Shown here: positions 6,673-13,173 of the stretch, in pieces
Position numbering within the stretch: the first letter of the stretch is position 1
Layout of the letters: each line of letters starts with the position of its first letter
DNA from: Candidatus Eiseniibacteriota bacterium
GTDB taxonomy: Bacteria; Eisenbacteria; RBG-16-71-46; JAGVPR01
Assembly: GCA_020052115.1 (NCBI GenBank)
Contig: JAGVPR010000130.1
Coordinates: 1 to 15,512, forward strand
Direction: 5' to 3'
Length of the DNA: 15,512 bases
Notes under the pieces: generated by a model
Databases searched by the model: none
Seen by the model: only the letters and a program-made list of their open reading frames with translations
What the model was told of the DNA's origin: nothing
Translations under genes and position numbers: made by a program

Positions 6673-7731
6673 TTACTCCACCCCGACGGTGATCGGGTTC
6701 CAGCCGAGCTGGACGACCTCGAACTCGTCGGCATAGAGGCCGTGGAACGCAGGGTTCAAGATATCGTTGTCCCACCGCCCGTCCATCGTCCCGGTCACGT
6801 ACATGTCGGCGCCGTTGTCCGCGACGATGAGGCCATACGACTTCATCGCCTGGAAGATGGTGCGCACGATCGGCGCGTAGCCGGAGATGTCCCTGCTCGC
6901 CTTGAGCCGCAGCCGCGTACCCATCGGCGGCGCGCCCGACGCCGACCCGGCTTCGTGTGACGCGGGCCACACGTATCCGTTCGTGTCGCGAATCGTGACG
7001 CGGAGGGCGTGTCGGATCTCGCCCGCCGCGACCTCGTCGTAGCGCACGAGGCCCGGGAAGATCGCGAGCCCCGCGGCATCGGCCGACGTCCAGCCTTCCG
7101 GACGGCGGTCGTTTCGCGCCAGGTCGAACGTCGCCCCCGAACCCGCTTCCCAGCGCGAGGACGCCGCGCTCCACGTCGTCGCCCACGTCTCGAAGAGCAA
7201 CCACCGGTCGCGGTCAATGAGGATCAGGTGGCGATCGCCGTCGTCGCCTCCTCCGGGCACCGCGCCCTCGAGGTAGTTCGGAAGCGTGCGCGCCTCATCG
7301 GGGATCGGATAGCCCGGGGGCCGGCCCGGCGCGCCGGGATCGCTCTCCGCCCCGTACGGCGCGAAGTGAACAGGCAGCAGCGGCTGCGTCCCCGAGACGC
7401 TCACGTACGGAATCCCATACGGCGGCGGGCCGAAGTCGGGATGGCAACGGCGGCGCGTCGCCGGGTTCTCGGGCGTGCGCCCGCTGATCCAGTCAATGTA
7501 CGCCTGGGAATTCGCATCCACGGGCGCCTGCGAGACGTCGAGATTCCACCAATTGGTCGTGGGGAACACCTGGCGCGATGTGAAATCTTCGAGGAGAACG
7601 ACCCCGGCGAAATGCGTCCCGCCCGGCTGCTTCAGGGGATCGAATGGCCCCTGCAGCAGTCCGTCCCGGCCGCAACCGGCCGTCAGGGCAAGAACGAGCA
7701 TGGCGGCGGATGCGAAACGCAAACGGCGCAT
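6673..7731 (-). CDS. Lipoprotein of a conserved uncharacterised family
   Basis: A 352-aa protein. A short basic start (MRRLRF), a hydrophobic stretch and a lipobox LTAGC with Cys20 mark it as a lipoprotein. The mature part keeps a series of striking motifs: NWWNLDVSQAPVDANS, a HPDFG segment, YGIPYVSVSGTQPLLPVHF, GDRHLILIDRD, RPEGWTSADAAGLAIFPGL, GEIRHALRVT, and near the end LKASRDISGY and LIVADNGADMYVTG. From memory these characterise a widespread secreted family of Acidobacteria, Actinobacteria and Chloroflexi with no assigned activity; the GDRH and GEIRHAL histidines could be catalytic. The ATG at 7731 has GGAGG seven bases upstream. An upstream in-frame start at 7776 would spoil the lipoprotein signal. 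It is divergent from the methyltransferase gene and appears monocistronic. Confidence 0.8.
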   Translation of the reverse strand: MRRLRFASAAMLVLALTAGCGRDGLLQGPFDPLKQPGGTHFAGVVLLEDFTSRQVFPTTNWWNLDVSQAPVDANSQAYIDWISGRTPENPATRRRCHPDFGPPPYGIPYVSVSGTQPLLPVHFAPYGAESDPGAPGRPPGYPIPDEARTLPNYLEGAVPGGGDDGDRHLILIDRDRWLLFETWATTWSAASSRWEAGSGATFDLARNDRRPEGWTSADAAGLAIFPGLVRYDEVAAGEIRHALRVTIRDTNGYVWPASHEAGSASGAPPMGTRLRLKASRDISGYAPIVRTIFQAMKSYGLIVADNGADMYVTGTMDGRWDNDILNPAFHGLYADEFEVVQLGWNPITVGVE

Positions 7732-7815
7732 GGCGTAACCTCCAAGGAAGCGATGAGACCGAGGGGCGCATCCCACACGGCTGCAAGGGTCGCGCCAGCC
7801 GCCGCGGGCGCGCCG

Positions 7816-7824
7816 TATTATACT
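7816..7824. promoter_or_regulatory. Shared -10-like element between divergent lipoprotein and methyltransferase genes
   Basis: On the minus strand the sequence is AGTATAATA, a perfect TATAAT (7822-7817), about 86 bp upstream of the lipoprotein start. On the plus strand the same bases read TATTATACT, containing TATACT (7819-7824, 5/6), about 52 bp upstream of the methyltransferase. Neither strand has a good -35 box. It is the only AT-rich patch in the 145-bp divergent interval. Confidence 0.42.
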
Positions 7825-7876
7825 GCGGACGATCTCATGGACGCCGCCGTGTCCGCTTTACGCTCGGGAGGTTGCG

Positions 7877-8734
7877 ATGGGCCGCATCATCCTGGCCGAC
7901 AATCTGGCGGTTCTCGCCACAATCCCCGATGCGTCCATCCATCTCATCTACATAGACCCGCCGTTCAACACGGGCCGTGCGCAGTCGCGGACTCGACTTC
8001 GCACGGTGCGGGATCCGCGCGGCGACCGATTGGGCTTCCAGGGGCAGCGCTACCGCACGGAGCGCGGCGAGACGCGCGCCTTCCCGGATCGGTTCGATGA
8101 CTTCATCGCCTTCCTGGAACCGCGTCTTCGCGAAGCCCGGCGTGTGCTGAAACCCGACGGCTCCATCTTTCTCCACATGGATCCGCGGGAGTCGCACTAT
8201 TGCAAGGTCTCGCTCGACGGGATCTTCGGGCGTCCATCGTTCATGAACGAGATCGTGTGGGCGTACGATTTCGGCGGACGATCGCGGACGCGCTGGCCGG
8301 CAAAGCACGACCACATCCTCTGGTATGCGAAGGACCCGAAGCGCTACACGTTCAATCGCGACGCCATAGACCGTGTTCCCTACATGGCGCCGGGGCTGGT
8401 GACGCCGGAGAAGGCGGCGCTCGGGAAGATTCCGACCGACGTCTGGTGGCAGACGATCGTGCCGACGAACTCTAAGGAGCGCACCGGTTATCCGGCGCAG
8501 AAGCCGCTCGCGATCCTTCTCAGGATCGTGCGCGTGCACTCGAACCCGGGCGAGTGCGTGCTCGATTTCTTCGCGGGCAGCGGCACCACGGGGGAAGCGG
8601 CCGCGCGCACCGGACGCGACTTCATCCTCGTTGACAACAGCCCGGAGGCGGTGCGCTTGATGGCGCGCCGTCTCGCGTTCGCGCGGCCCGCGTGCGAGGG
8701 GTTCAAGCCGCCGAGAGCCGGCCGGTCGCGGTAG
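7877..8734 (+). CDS. Orphan beta-class DNA methyltransferase (N6-adenine or N4-cytosine)
   Basis: A 285-aa amino-methyltransferase of the N4/N6 DNA methylase family, which transfers a methyl group from SAM to an exocyclic amine of a DNA base. Catalytic motif IV is DPPF-NTG (residues 27-33), near the N-terminus. The SAM-binding motif I, DFFAGSGTTGEA (230-241), is near the C-terminus. This IV-before-I order defines the beta class. The part between, with WAYDFGGRSRTRWPAKHDHI, probably holds target recognition. DPPF is more typical of adenine enzymes, but the target base and site cannot be read. No restriction endonuclease or specificity subunit is nearby, so it looks like a solitary enzyme in regulation, replication or host-DNA marking. 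The ATG follows GGGAGG at 7866-7871. Confidence 0.88.
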   Translation: MGRIILADNLAVLATIPDASIHLIYIDPPFNTGRAQSRTRLRTVRDPRGDRLGFQGQRYRTERGETRAFPDRFDDFIAFLEPRLREARRVLKPDGSIFLHMDPRESHYCKVSLDGIFGRPSFMNEIVWAYDFGGRSRTRWPAKHDHILWYAKDPKRYTFNRDAIDRVPYMAPGLVTPEKAALGKIPTDVWWQTIVPTNSKERTGYPAQKPLAILLRIVRVHSNPGECVLDFFAGSGTTGEAAARTGRDFILVDNSPEAVRLMARRLAFARPACEGFKPPRAGRSR

Positions 8735-8743
8735 GAGTCGCCT

Positions 8744-8760
8744 GCGGGCACGGCGCCCGC
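8744..8760 (+). terminator. Terminator-like hairpin after the methyltransferase gene
   Basis: GCGGGC (8744-8749) and GCCCGC (8755-8760) with a 5-nt loop lie ten bases after the stop codon. No T run follows. Confidence 0.35.
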
Positions 8761-8846
8761 GCGCTCGCTCTGTCCCCTCAGAGGGAGGTGGATCGCCTGC
8801 TTCTGCCTGGACGGCGATCGCCGCTTCCGCGGCGGCTTCGGGCCTC

Positions 8847-9008
8847 ATGGCGCTTCCAATCTTGGAACGGATCGTGGAGGTGCTGGGGCGCGCACTGTCG
8901 GTGCAGGTCTCTTTGCCGCCGGGGCCGGCGGCCGTGGCGGCCGCATGGCTCAGCTTCACGATTGCGGTGGCGCTCGATCAGGCGCGCCGGTTGCGTCCGG
9001 CCCGTTGA
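8847..9008 (+). CDS. Doubtful 53-aa small protein
   Basis: An ATG-initiated frame encodes an amphipathic helix (LERIVEVLGRALSVQV), a PPGPAAVAAAWLSFTIAVAL segment long enough for one membrane span, and a basic end (RRLRPAR). It stops three bases before the 3' end of the convergent metallopeptidase gene, the tight packing expected of a real gene. Against it, there is no ribosome-binding site near the ATG; the nearest purine-rich stretch, GAGGGAGG at 8781-8788, is about 60 bp upstream without a suitable in-frame start. I recognise no family. It could be a small membrane protein or chance. Confidence 0.25.
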   Translation: MALPILERIVEVLGRALSVQVSLPPGPAAVAAAWLSFTIAVALDQARRLRPAR

Positions 9009-9011
9009 GCG

Positions 9012-9380
9012 CTACTCGAATCCGAGTTCTTCGAGCCGGTCCTCATCAATGCCGAAGAAGTGCGCCACCTCGTGGGCCACGGTGATCCGCACCTCTTCGA
9101 CCATCTCCTGCTCGGTCTCGCAGGCTTCCTCGATCGGCCTCTGATAGATGAAGATCCGGTCGGGGAGGGCGCCGGAATAACCCGAATCACGTTCGGTCAG
9201 CGGGATTCCCTCGTAGAGTCCGAAGAGATCGTAGGGGGACTCGAGGCCTTCCTGCTCGACGACATCGTTCGAAGGGAAGTCCTCGACGATGATTTGCACG
9301 TTGTCCATGTGCTCGCGCAGCTCGCGAGGGAGCAGGGCGATCGCCTTCTCCACGACCATTTCGAAGCGGCGGCGGTTCAT
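9012..9380 (-). CDS. Minimal metallopeptidase (zincin) family protein
   Basis: A 122-aa cytoplasmic protein of the small Zincin_1 (formerly DUF1025) type. The zinc-binding HEVAHFFGID lies at residues 103-112 near the C-terminus, with H103 and H107 as ligands and E104 as catalytic base. The N-terminus, FEMVVEKAIALLPRELREHMDNVQIIVED, is typical, as is the central LFGLYEGIPLTERDSGYSGALPDRIFIYQ with the family's GLYEG-PL-R pattern. Substrate and role are unknown for the family. I use the ATG at 9380: the in-frame ATG at 9428 lies upstream of the predicted -10 box (9419-9424), so it would not be in the transcript. The ribosome-binding site is poor. It is transcribed divergently from the membrane operon. 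Confidence 0.88.
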   Translation of the reverse strand: MNRRRFEMVVEKAIALLPRELREHMDNVQIIVEDFPSNDVVEQEGLESPYDLFGLYEGIPLTERDSGYSGALPDRIFIYQRPIEEACETEQEMVEEVRITVAHEVAHFFGIDEDRLEELGFE

Positions 9381-9418
9381 TGTCTGTTTGTGCTTCCGGT
9401 CCCCGTTGGAATGTCGAG

Positions 9419-9447
9419 AGCCTAGCATGGGGTCCGGGAGCGGTCAA
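9419..9447 (-). promoter_or_regulatory. Sigma-70-type promoter for the metallopeptidase gene
   Basis: On the minus strand, TTGACC (9447-9442), a 17-bp spacer and TAGGCT (9424-9419). The predicted start near 9412 gives a leader of about 32 nt to the ATG at 9380. The -35 is 5/6; the -10 keeps T1, A2 and T6. Confidence 0.55.
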
Positions 9448-9479
9448 CGAGGCCGCTCGCGGCCCTTTTCCCTTGACCG
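9441..9479. repeat. Symmetric divergent-promoter palindrome
   Basis: CGGTCAA (9441-9447) and TTGACCG (9473-9479) are perfect inverted arms, each containing one of the two divergent -35 boxes. A second palindrome, GGCCGC (9451-9456) and GCGGCC (9459-9464), lies between them and is followed by TTTT. The symmetry puts both promoters around one possible regulator site. Confidence 0.5.
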
Positions 9480-9502
9480 TCCTCGGACGAGCCCCCTATC
9501 GT
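9473..9502 (+). promoter_or_regulatory. Sigma-70-type promoter for the four-gene membrane operon
   Basis: TTGACC (9473-9478), an 18-bp spacer and TATCGT (9497-9502). The predicted start is near 9509, downstream of the GTG at 9501, so that GTG is unlikely to be the start codon. The remaining ATG options are 9573 and 9621. Confidence 0.55.
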
Positions 9503-9572
9503 GACACCACTTTCCGCCGACCGGCCGAGTCCTGATAGCCGGTGGTTTCGCCCGAACGGACCCGCTGGAGAC

Positions 9573-10796
9573 ATGCGCGCACATCCTGAACCTCTCGCCG
9601 GCCGCCGCGATTCGAGGCGGATGCTTCGAGTCGTCTCGACCGTACTGATCGTTCTGCTCGCGCCGGCCGCTCAGGCATTCGCTGACCCGCCGTCGCCGCC
9701 GCCGGAGATTCGCGCCGCGGATACGCCCCACGATCGAGGCCGGAGCGTTGATCTGTCCTGGTCGCCCTCGGCGTCCGAGGAATCGGGAGGCGTGACGCGA
9801 TACGTGGTGCAGCGCGCGGTGGACCGGCCGGAGGAATTCCACGCGGTCGTGACGCTCCCGGCGGGCTCGCGCGCTTACACAGACACCTCCGTCAGGGACG
9901 GCGTCAGCTACTTCTATCGGGTGCGCGCCGTGGGTCCGGCGGGCGAGTCCGAGAGCGCCTCCGCGGGCCCCGTGCGCGCGAGCCAGCAGTGGTTCAACCC
10001 TCGCAAGTCGAACCTGCTCGTGATCGCTGCCGTGCTCATCGGGGGGATCTCATGGTTCATCTTCCAGGCTTCGAAGGGCCGCCGGCTCTACATCCGCAAG
10101 ATCGCGGGGATCGAAGCGATTGACGAGGCCGTCGGGCGCGCCACGGAGATGGGGAAGCCGGTGCTCTTCATCCCCGGGATCGAGGACATGGACAACGTGC
10201 AGACGGTGGCCGGGCTCTCGATCCTCGGCAACGTCGCCCAGCTCGTGGCGCGGTACGAGACGCGGCTCGAGGTCCCGACGCGGCGCTCGCTCGTCATGAG
10301 CGTGGCGCGCGAGACGATCAAGGAAGCCTACCTCAAGGTGGGGCGCCCCGATCTCTACAACGACGCGATGGTGTACTACATCACCGATGAGCAATTCGCG
10401 TTCGTCGCGGCGGTGGACGGCATCGTGGTGCGCGAGAAGCCCGCCGCCTGTTTCTACATGGGCGCCTTCTTCGCCGAGAGCCTGATCCTCGCGGAGACCG
10501 GGAACAGCGTGGGCGCCATCCAGGTGGCCGGTACGGCCATGCCCACGCAGCTTCCGTTCTTCGTGGCGGCTTGCGATTACACGCTCATCGGCGAGGAGCT
10601 GTTCGCTGCGAGCGCGTACCTCTCGAACGATCAGAAGATGCTCGGGAGCCTGAAGGGGCAGGATGTGGGCAAGGCGATCGCGGCCGGGTTCATCCTGCTC
10701 GGCGTTGCGCTGCAGACGGCGGCCTCGGCGAGCGGCAACGGGGCGCTCGTCAACGCCGCGCGGTGGGTCTCTTCGCTGTTCCGGATCAATCCATAA
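9573..10796 (+). CDS. FN3-domain membrane protein with DUF6754-like domain (operon gene 1)
   Basis: A 407-aa protein of unknown function. A signal peptide ends near AQAFA (33-37). One fibronectin type III domain covers about 42-137, with RSVDLSWSPS and YFYRVRAVGPAGES as its typical strands. A transmembrane helix covers 146-166, followed by basic GRRLYIRK, which puts the rest in the cytoplasm by the positive-inside rule. The large conserved part (about 175-390: IAGIEAIDEAVGRATEMGKP, PGIEDMDNVQTVAGLSILG, FYMGAFFAESLILAETGNSV, CDYTLIGEELFAASAYLS) matches, from memory, DUF6754. It ends in a hydrophobic stretch (about 368-385). Ribosome-binding sites are short-spaced for both 9573 and the alternative ATG at 9621, which would remove 16 residues; both keep the signal peptide. 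First gene of a four-gene membrane operon. Confidence 0.8.
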   Translation: MRAHPEPLAGRRDSRRMLRVVSTVLIVLLAPAAQAFADPPSPPPEIRAADTPHDRGRSVDLSWSPSASEESGGVTRYVVQRAVDRPEEFHAVVTLPAGSRAYTDTSVRDGVSYFYRVRAVGPAGESESASAGPVRASQQWFNPRKSNLLVIAAVLIGGISWFIFQASKGRRLYIRKIAGIEAIDEAVGRATEMGKPVLFIPGIEDMDNVQTVAGLSILGNVAQLVARYETRLEVPTRRSLVMSVARETIKEAYLKVGRPDLYNDAMVYYITDEQFAFVAAVDGIVVREKPAACFYMGAFFAESLILAETGNSVGAIQVAGTAMPTQLPFFVAACDYTLIGEELFAASAYLSNDQKMLGSLKGQDVGKAIAAGFILLGVALQTAASASGNGALVNAARWVSSLFRINP

Positions 10797-10814
10797 GGGG
10801 ATGAGAACGCGCCG

Positions 10815-11483
10815 ATGAAGCGACAGATCCCGCTCATCATCACCTTCTCGGTCGGGGCGCTCCTCGTCCTCGCGATGTTCATTCCGCACGACCCGTTCGC
10901 CGCCGCGAACGACGAGCTGTCGGTCTGGTTCGATATCATCGCTTCCTTCGCGTTCATTCTGGGCGGGGGGAACCTCCTCCGCATTCACGGCGACAAGATC
11001 TACCGCAGGCGCAGGGACTGGCCGTACAGCATCGTCACCCTCGGCGGGTTCCTGCTGATGCTCGGCGCGGGGCTCTGGAGCGGGGCCGTGTCCCGCGGGA
11101 ACGCCATGGCCCCGGGCTCGCTCTTCCAGGCCCTCTACGTCGCCGCCTACGCCCCGATGATGTCCACGATGTACTCGCTGCTCGCCTTCTTCGTCGCCTC
11201 CGCGTCGTACCGCGCGTTCCGCGCCAAGACGCGCGAAGCGACGGTGCTGCTCCTGGCGGCGTTCGTCATTCTCGTCGGGCGCACGCCCGTCGGTTATCAC
11301 CTGACCTCCTGGATCCCGCAACCGTTCGAGTTCCTCGAGATTCCCAACCTGTTCGGCTGGATACTGGCCTATCCGAACACGGCCGGCCAGCGCGCCATCA
11401 TGATCGGCATCGCGCTGGGGATCATCTCGACGTCTCTCCGGCTCATCCTGGGCATCGAGCGCTCGCACCTGGGAGGGGACTGA
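10815..11483 (+). CDS. Polytopic membrane protein of unknown function (operon gene 2)
   Basis: A 222-aa integral membrane protein I do not recognise. Likely membrane segments are at about 5-23, 38-56, 71-91, 103-130, 142-156 and 193-213. A highly basic cytoplasmic-looking loop (KIYRRRRDWP) is at 61-70 and a conserved-looking PQPFEFLEIPNLFGW loop at 168-182. It follows gene 1 after 18 bp and is followed by gene 3 after 3 bp, so co-expression is very likely. There are no charged transport motifs or ATPase features. It could be a channel-like or scaffold subunit of a complex formed with its neighbours. The ATG start gives MKRQIPLIIT; the ribosome-binding site is weak, which suggests dependence on translation of the gene before it. 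Confidence 0.82.
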   Translation: MKRQIPLIITFSVGALLVLAMFIPHDPFAAANDELSVWFDIIASFAFILGGGNLLRIHGDKIYRRRRDWPYSIVTLGGFLLMLGAGLWSGAVSRGNAMAPGSLFQALYVAAYAPMMSTMYSLLAFFVASASYRAFRAKTREATVLLLAAFVILVGRTPVGYHLTSWIPQPFEFLEIPNLFGWILAYPNTAGQRAIMIGIALGIISTSLRLILGIERSHLGGD

Positions 11484-11486
11484 GCG

Positions 11487-12362
11487 ATGAGTCTCCTCGA
11501 CCGCATGAAGCGGATAGATCGGCGGATCCTCTTCCTGCTGATGGCCGCCGGCGTGGCCATCCCGCTGCTCTTCCGGCCGACGTTGACGGTTCACCCGAGC
11601 CCGATCGTGTCGCGGGTCTTCGACAAGATCGAGAGCCTCCCAGAGGGTTCGAAGATTCTCATGTCCTTCGACTACGGGCCGAGCACCGTCCCCGAGAACC
11701 AGCCGATGGCCGAGGCGATCGCCCGGCACGTGCTGCGCCGCCGGCTCAAGCTCTACATGGTCTCCGCGTGGACGACGGGACAGGCGCAGGCCGATCTGCT
11801 CATCGAAAGCGTGATGCGCACGGACTTCACCGACCGCGTCTACGGCGAGGACTGGGTCCACCTGGGGTACAAGGCCGGCAATCAGGGGATGATCAACGCC
11901 ATCTTCGGCGCGATGCGAAACCTGTACACCACGGATGCGGCCGGCACGAACGTGGACGCGATCCCGATGATGCGCGACGTCCAGAGCCTGCGCGACATGG
12001 ACCTCATCGTGGATATCGCATCTGGCTTTCCCGGCGTGAAGGAGTGGATCCAGTTCGCGGGCGACCCGGGAAACATCCCGGTCGCCGGCGGCGTGACCGC
12101 CGTGGAGGCCTTGCTGCTCTACCCGTACTACCCGCGGCAGCTTCTGGGGTTGATGGGCGGGCTGCAGGGCGCGGCTGAGTACGAAGCGGCGCTGGTGGCG
12201 AAGTACCCGGAGTACCGCGACGACTCGAAGGCGCTCCAGATCATGGGGCCGCAGTACGTCGCGCACCTTCTCATCGTGGTGTTCATCCTGATCGGCAACG
12301 CGACGTATTTCGCCGAAAGGCGGCGGCAGAAGCGCGGCCGGATCGCGGGAGGCAGGTCATGA
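11487..12362 (+). CDS. Double-anchored protein with a large, probably exported domain (operon gene 3)
   Basis: A 291-aa protein of unknown function. One helix near the N-terminus (about 13-30, after basic MKRIDRR) and one near the C-terminus (257-275, before RRRQKRGR) are both flanked by positive charge, so the roughly 225-residue middle should lie outside the cytoplasmic membrane. The middle begins KILMSFDYGPSTVPENQPMA, which looks like an alpha/beta domain, and continues with YMVSAWTTGQAQADLLIE, EDWVHLGYKAGNQGMINAIF and DLIVDIASGFPGVKEWIQF. I know no enzyme with these motifs. A GGGAGGGG ribosome-binding site overlaps the end of gene 2. The stop overlaps the next start as ATGA, a sign of translational coupling and fixed stoichiometry. 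Confidence 0.82.
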   Translation: MSLLDRMKRIDRRILFLLMAAGVAIPLLFRPTLTVHPSPIVSRVFDKIESLPEGSKILMSFDYGPSTVPENQPMAEAIARHVLRRRLKLYMVSAWTTGQAQADLLIESVMRTDFTDRVYGEDWVHLGYKAGNQGMINAIFGAMRNLYTTDAAGTNVDAIPMMRDVQSLRDMDLIVDIASGFPGVKEWIQFAGDPGNIPVAGGVTAVEALLLYPYYPRQLLGLMGGLQGAAEYEAALVAKYPEYRDDSKALQIMGPQYVAHLLIVVFILIGNATYFAERRRQKRGRIAGGRS

Positions 12363-13036
12363 CCGGTGTCGAGCGGATCGAGCTCTGGATCGGCGCGCTC
12401 CTGACGCTGATGGTCTATTCGTTCCTCTACCGTGACAACCCGTTCTACAAGTTCGCGGAGCACTTCTTCGTCGGCATCACCGCGGCGTACGCGATGGTTC
12501 TGGCGTTCTGGAACACGCTCATGCCGAACTGCTTCGGCCAGATCGCTCCGAGTCTCGTCGGGCACGTGCTCCCCACCGCGGCGGAGAATCCCGCGAACCC
12601 TGTACGATGGATTCCGCTTCTCTTCGGGCTGCTCCTCCTGGCGCGGCTCGTGGCGCCGCTGGCCTACCTCTCGCGTTGGGCGATGGCGCTCGTGATCGGA
12701 TACGCGGCCGGCGCGAACTTCACGCGCTATCTGCAGAGCGACTTCATGGGGCAGGTGCGGAGCAGCATGGTCCCGCTCCTGGTGCGCGACGCGGGCGGGA
12801 TCGCCTACGGCTCCTCGCTCTCGAATCTCGTTCTCGTCGCCGGGCTCATCTCGGCGCTCGCCTACTTCTTCTTCTCGAAGGAGCACACCGGCATGTTCGG
12901 CAGGGCAAGCCGCTTCGGCATCTGGACGCTCATGGTGGCGTTCGGCGCGGCGTTCGGATACACGGTCATGGCGCGTGTCTCGCTGCTCATCGGCCGGTTC
13001 CAGCACCTCGGGCGGTGGCTCGGCGACATTTTCTGA
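12359..13036 (+). CDS. Polytopic membrane protein of unknown function (operon gene 4)
   Basis: A 225-aa integral membrane protein. Segments are likely at about 7-24, 34-52, 84-103, 106-119, 152-172 and 186-211. The N-terminal RDNPFYKFAEHFFVGITAAY (25-44) is a distinctive amphipathic motif that I think recurs in membrane proteins of planctomycetes and related phyla, but I cannot name the family. It is coupled to gene 3 by an ATGA overlap and is the last gene before a hairpin and a T run. Small size, six spans and no catalytic motif suggest a structural or channel subunit working with genes 1-3. Confidence 0.82.
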   Translation: MTGVERIELWIGALLTLMVYSFLYRDNPFYKFAEHFFVGITAAYAMVLAFWNTLMPNCFGQIAPSLVGHVLPTAAENPANPVRWIPLLFGLLLLARLVAPLAYLSRWAMALVIGYAAGANFTRYLQSDFMGQVRSSMVPLLVRDAGGIAYGSSLSNLVLVAGLISALAYFFFSKEHTGMFGRASRFGIWTLMVAFGAAFGYTVMARVSLLIGRFQHLGRWLGDIF

Positions 13037-13041
13037 CGGCG

Positions 13042-13093
13042 AGCCGCCGGATCCTCGGGCGGCTGGCCGATTTCCGCCTATCCTGGCTTTTTT
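13042..13093 (+). terminator. Terminator-like region after the membrane operon
   Basis: AGCCGCC (13042-13048) and GGCGGCT (13058-13064) form a perfect 7-bp stem with a 9-nt loop. A run of six T follows at 13088-13093, but 24 bp away from the stem, so this is not a canonical intrinsic terminator. It separates the membrane operon from the arsR promoter. Confidence 0.4.
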
Positions 13094-13103
13094 CGAACCG
13101 GGC

Positions 13104-13132
13104 TTGACTGACGGCCGAACGGTGCGTATCAT
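13104..13132 (+). promoter_or_regulatory. arsR operon promoter
   Basis: TTGACT (13104-13109), a 17-bp spacer and TATCAT (13127-13132, 5/6 to TATAAT). The expected start is near 13139, inside the operator palindrome, giving a leader of about 35 nt. Confidence 0.78.
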
Positions 13133-13150
13133 ATCTATGAACTTAGATAT
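13131..13150. promoter_or_regulatory. Predicted ArsR operator (perfect palindrome)
   Basis: ATATCTA (13131-13137) and TAGATAT (13144-13150) are perfect 7-bp arms around a 6-bp centre. The palindrome starts in the last two bases of the -10 box and covers the likely transcription start. Binding there would block RNA polymerase, as expected for an autoregulated ArsR repressor. A partial extra half-site, TTAGAT, follows at 13151-13156. Confidence 0.72.
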
Positions 13151-13173
13151 TTAGATTCATCGAGGAGGTGCCG

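Noticed and set aside
7835..8959. A 374-codon minus-strand frame across the methyltransferase gene
   Set aside because: The plus strand has clear DPPF and FAGSGTT motifs; the antisense frame has none and is Arg/Ala-rich.
7877..9380. A restriction-modification or defence island around the methyltransferase
   Set aside because: Neighbours are a lipoprotein, a doubtful small ORF and a zincin-type peptidase; no nuclease, helicase or specificity subunit is present.
9501..9572. GTG at 9501 as start of the FN3/DUF6754 gene
   Set aside because: It overlaps the predicted -10 box TATCGT, and it would put more than 40 residues before the signal peptide.
10050..12266. A 738-codon open frame on the minus strand across the membrane operon
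   Set aside because: It lies antisense to three well-supported genes, is dominated by Arg, Glu, His and Pro, and has no domain. It results from strong third-position GC bias.
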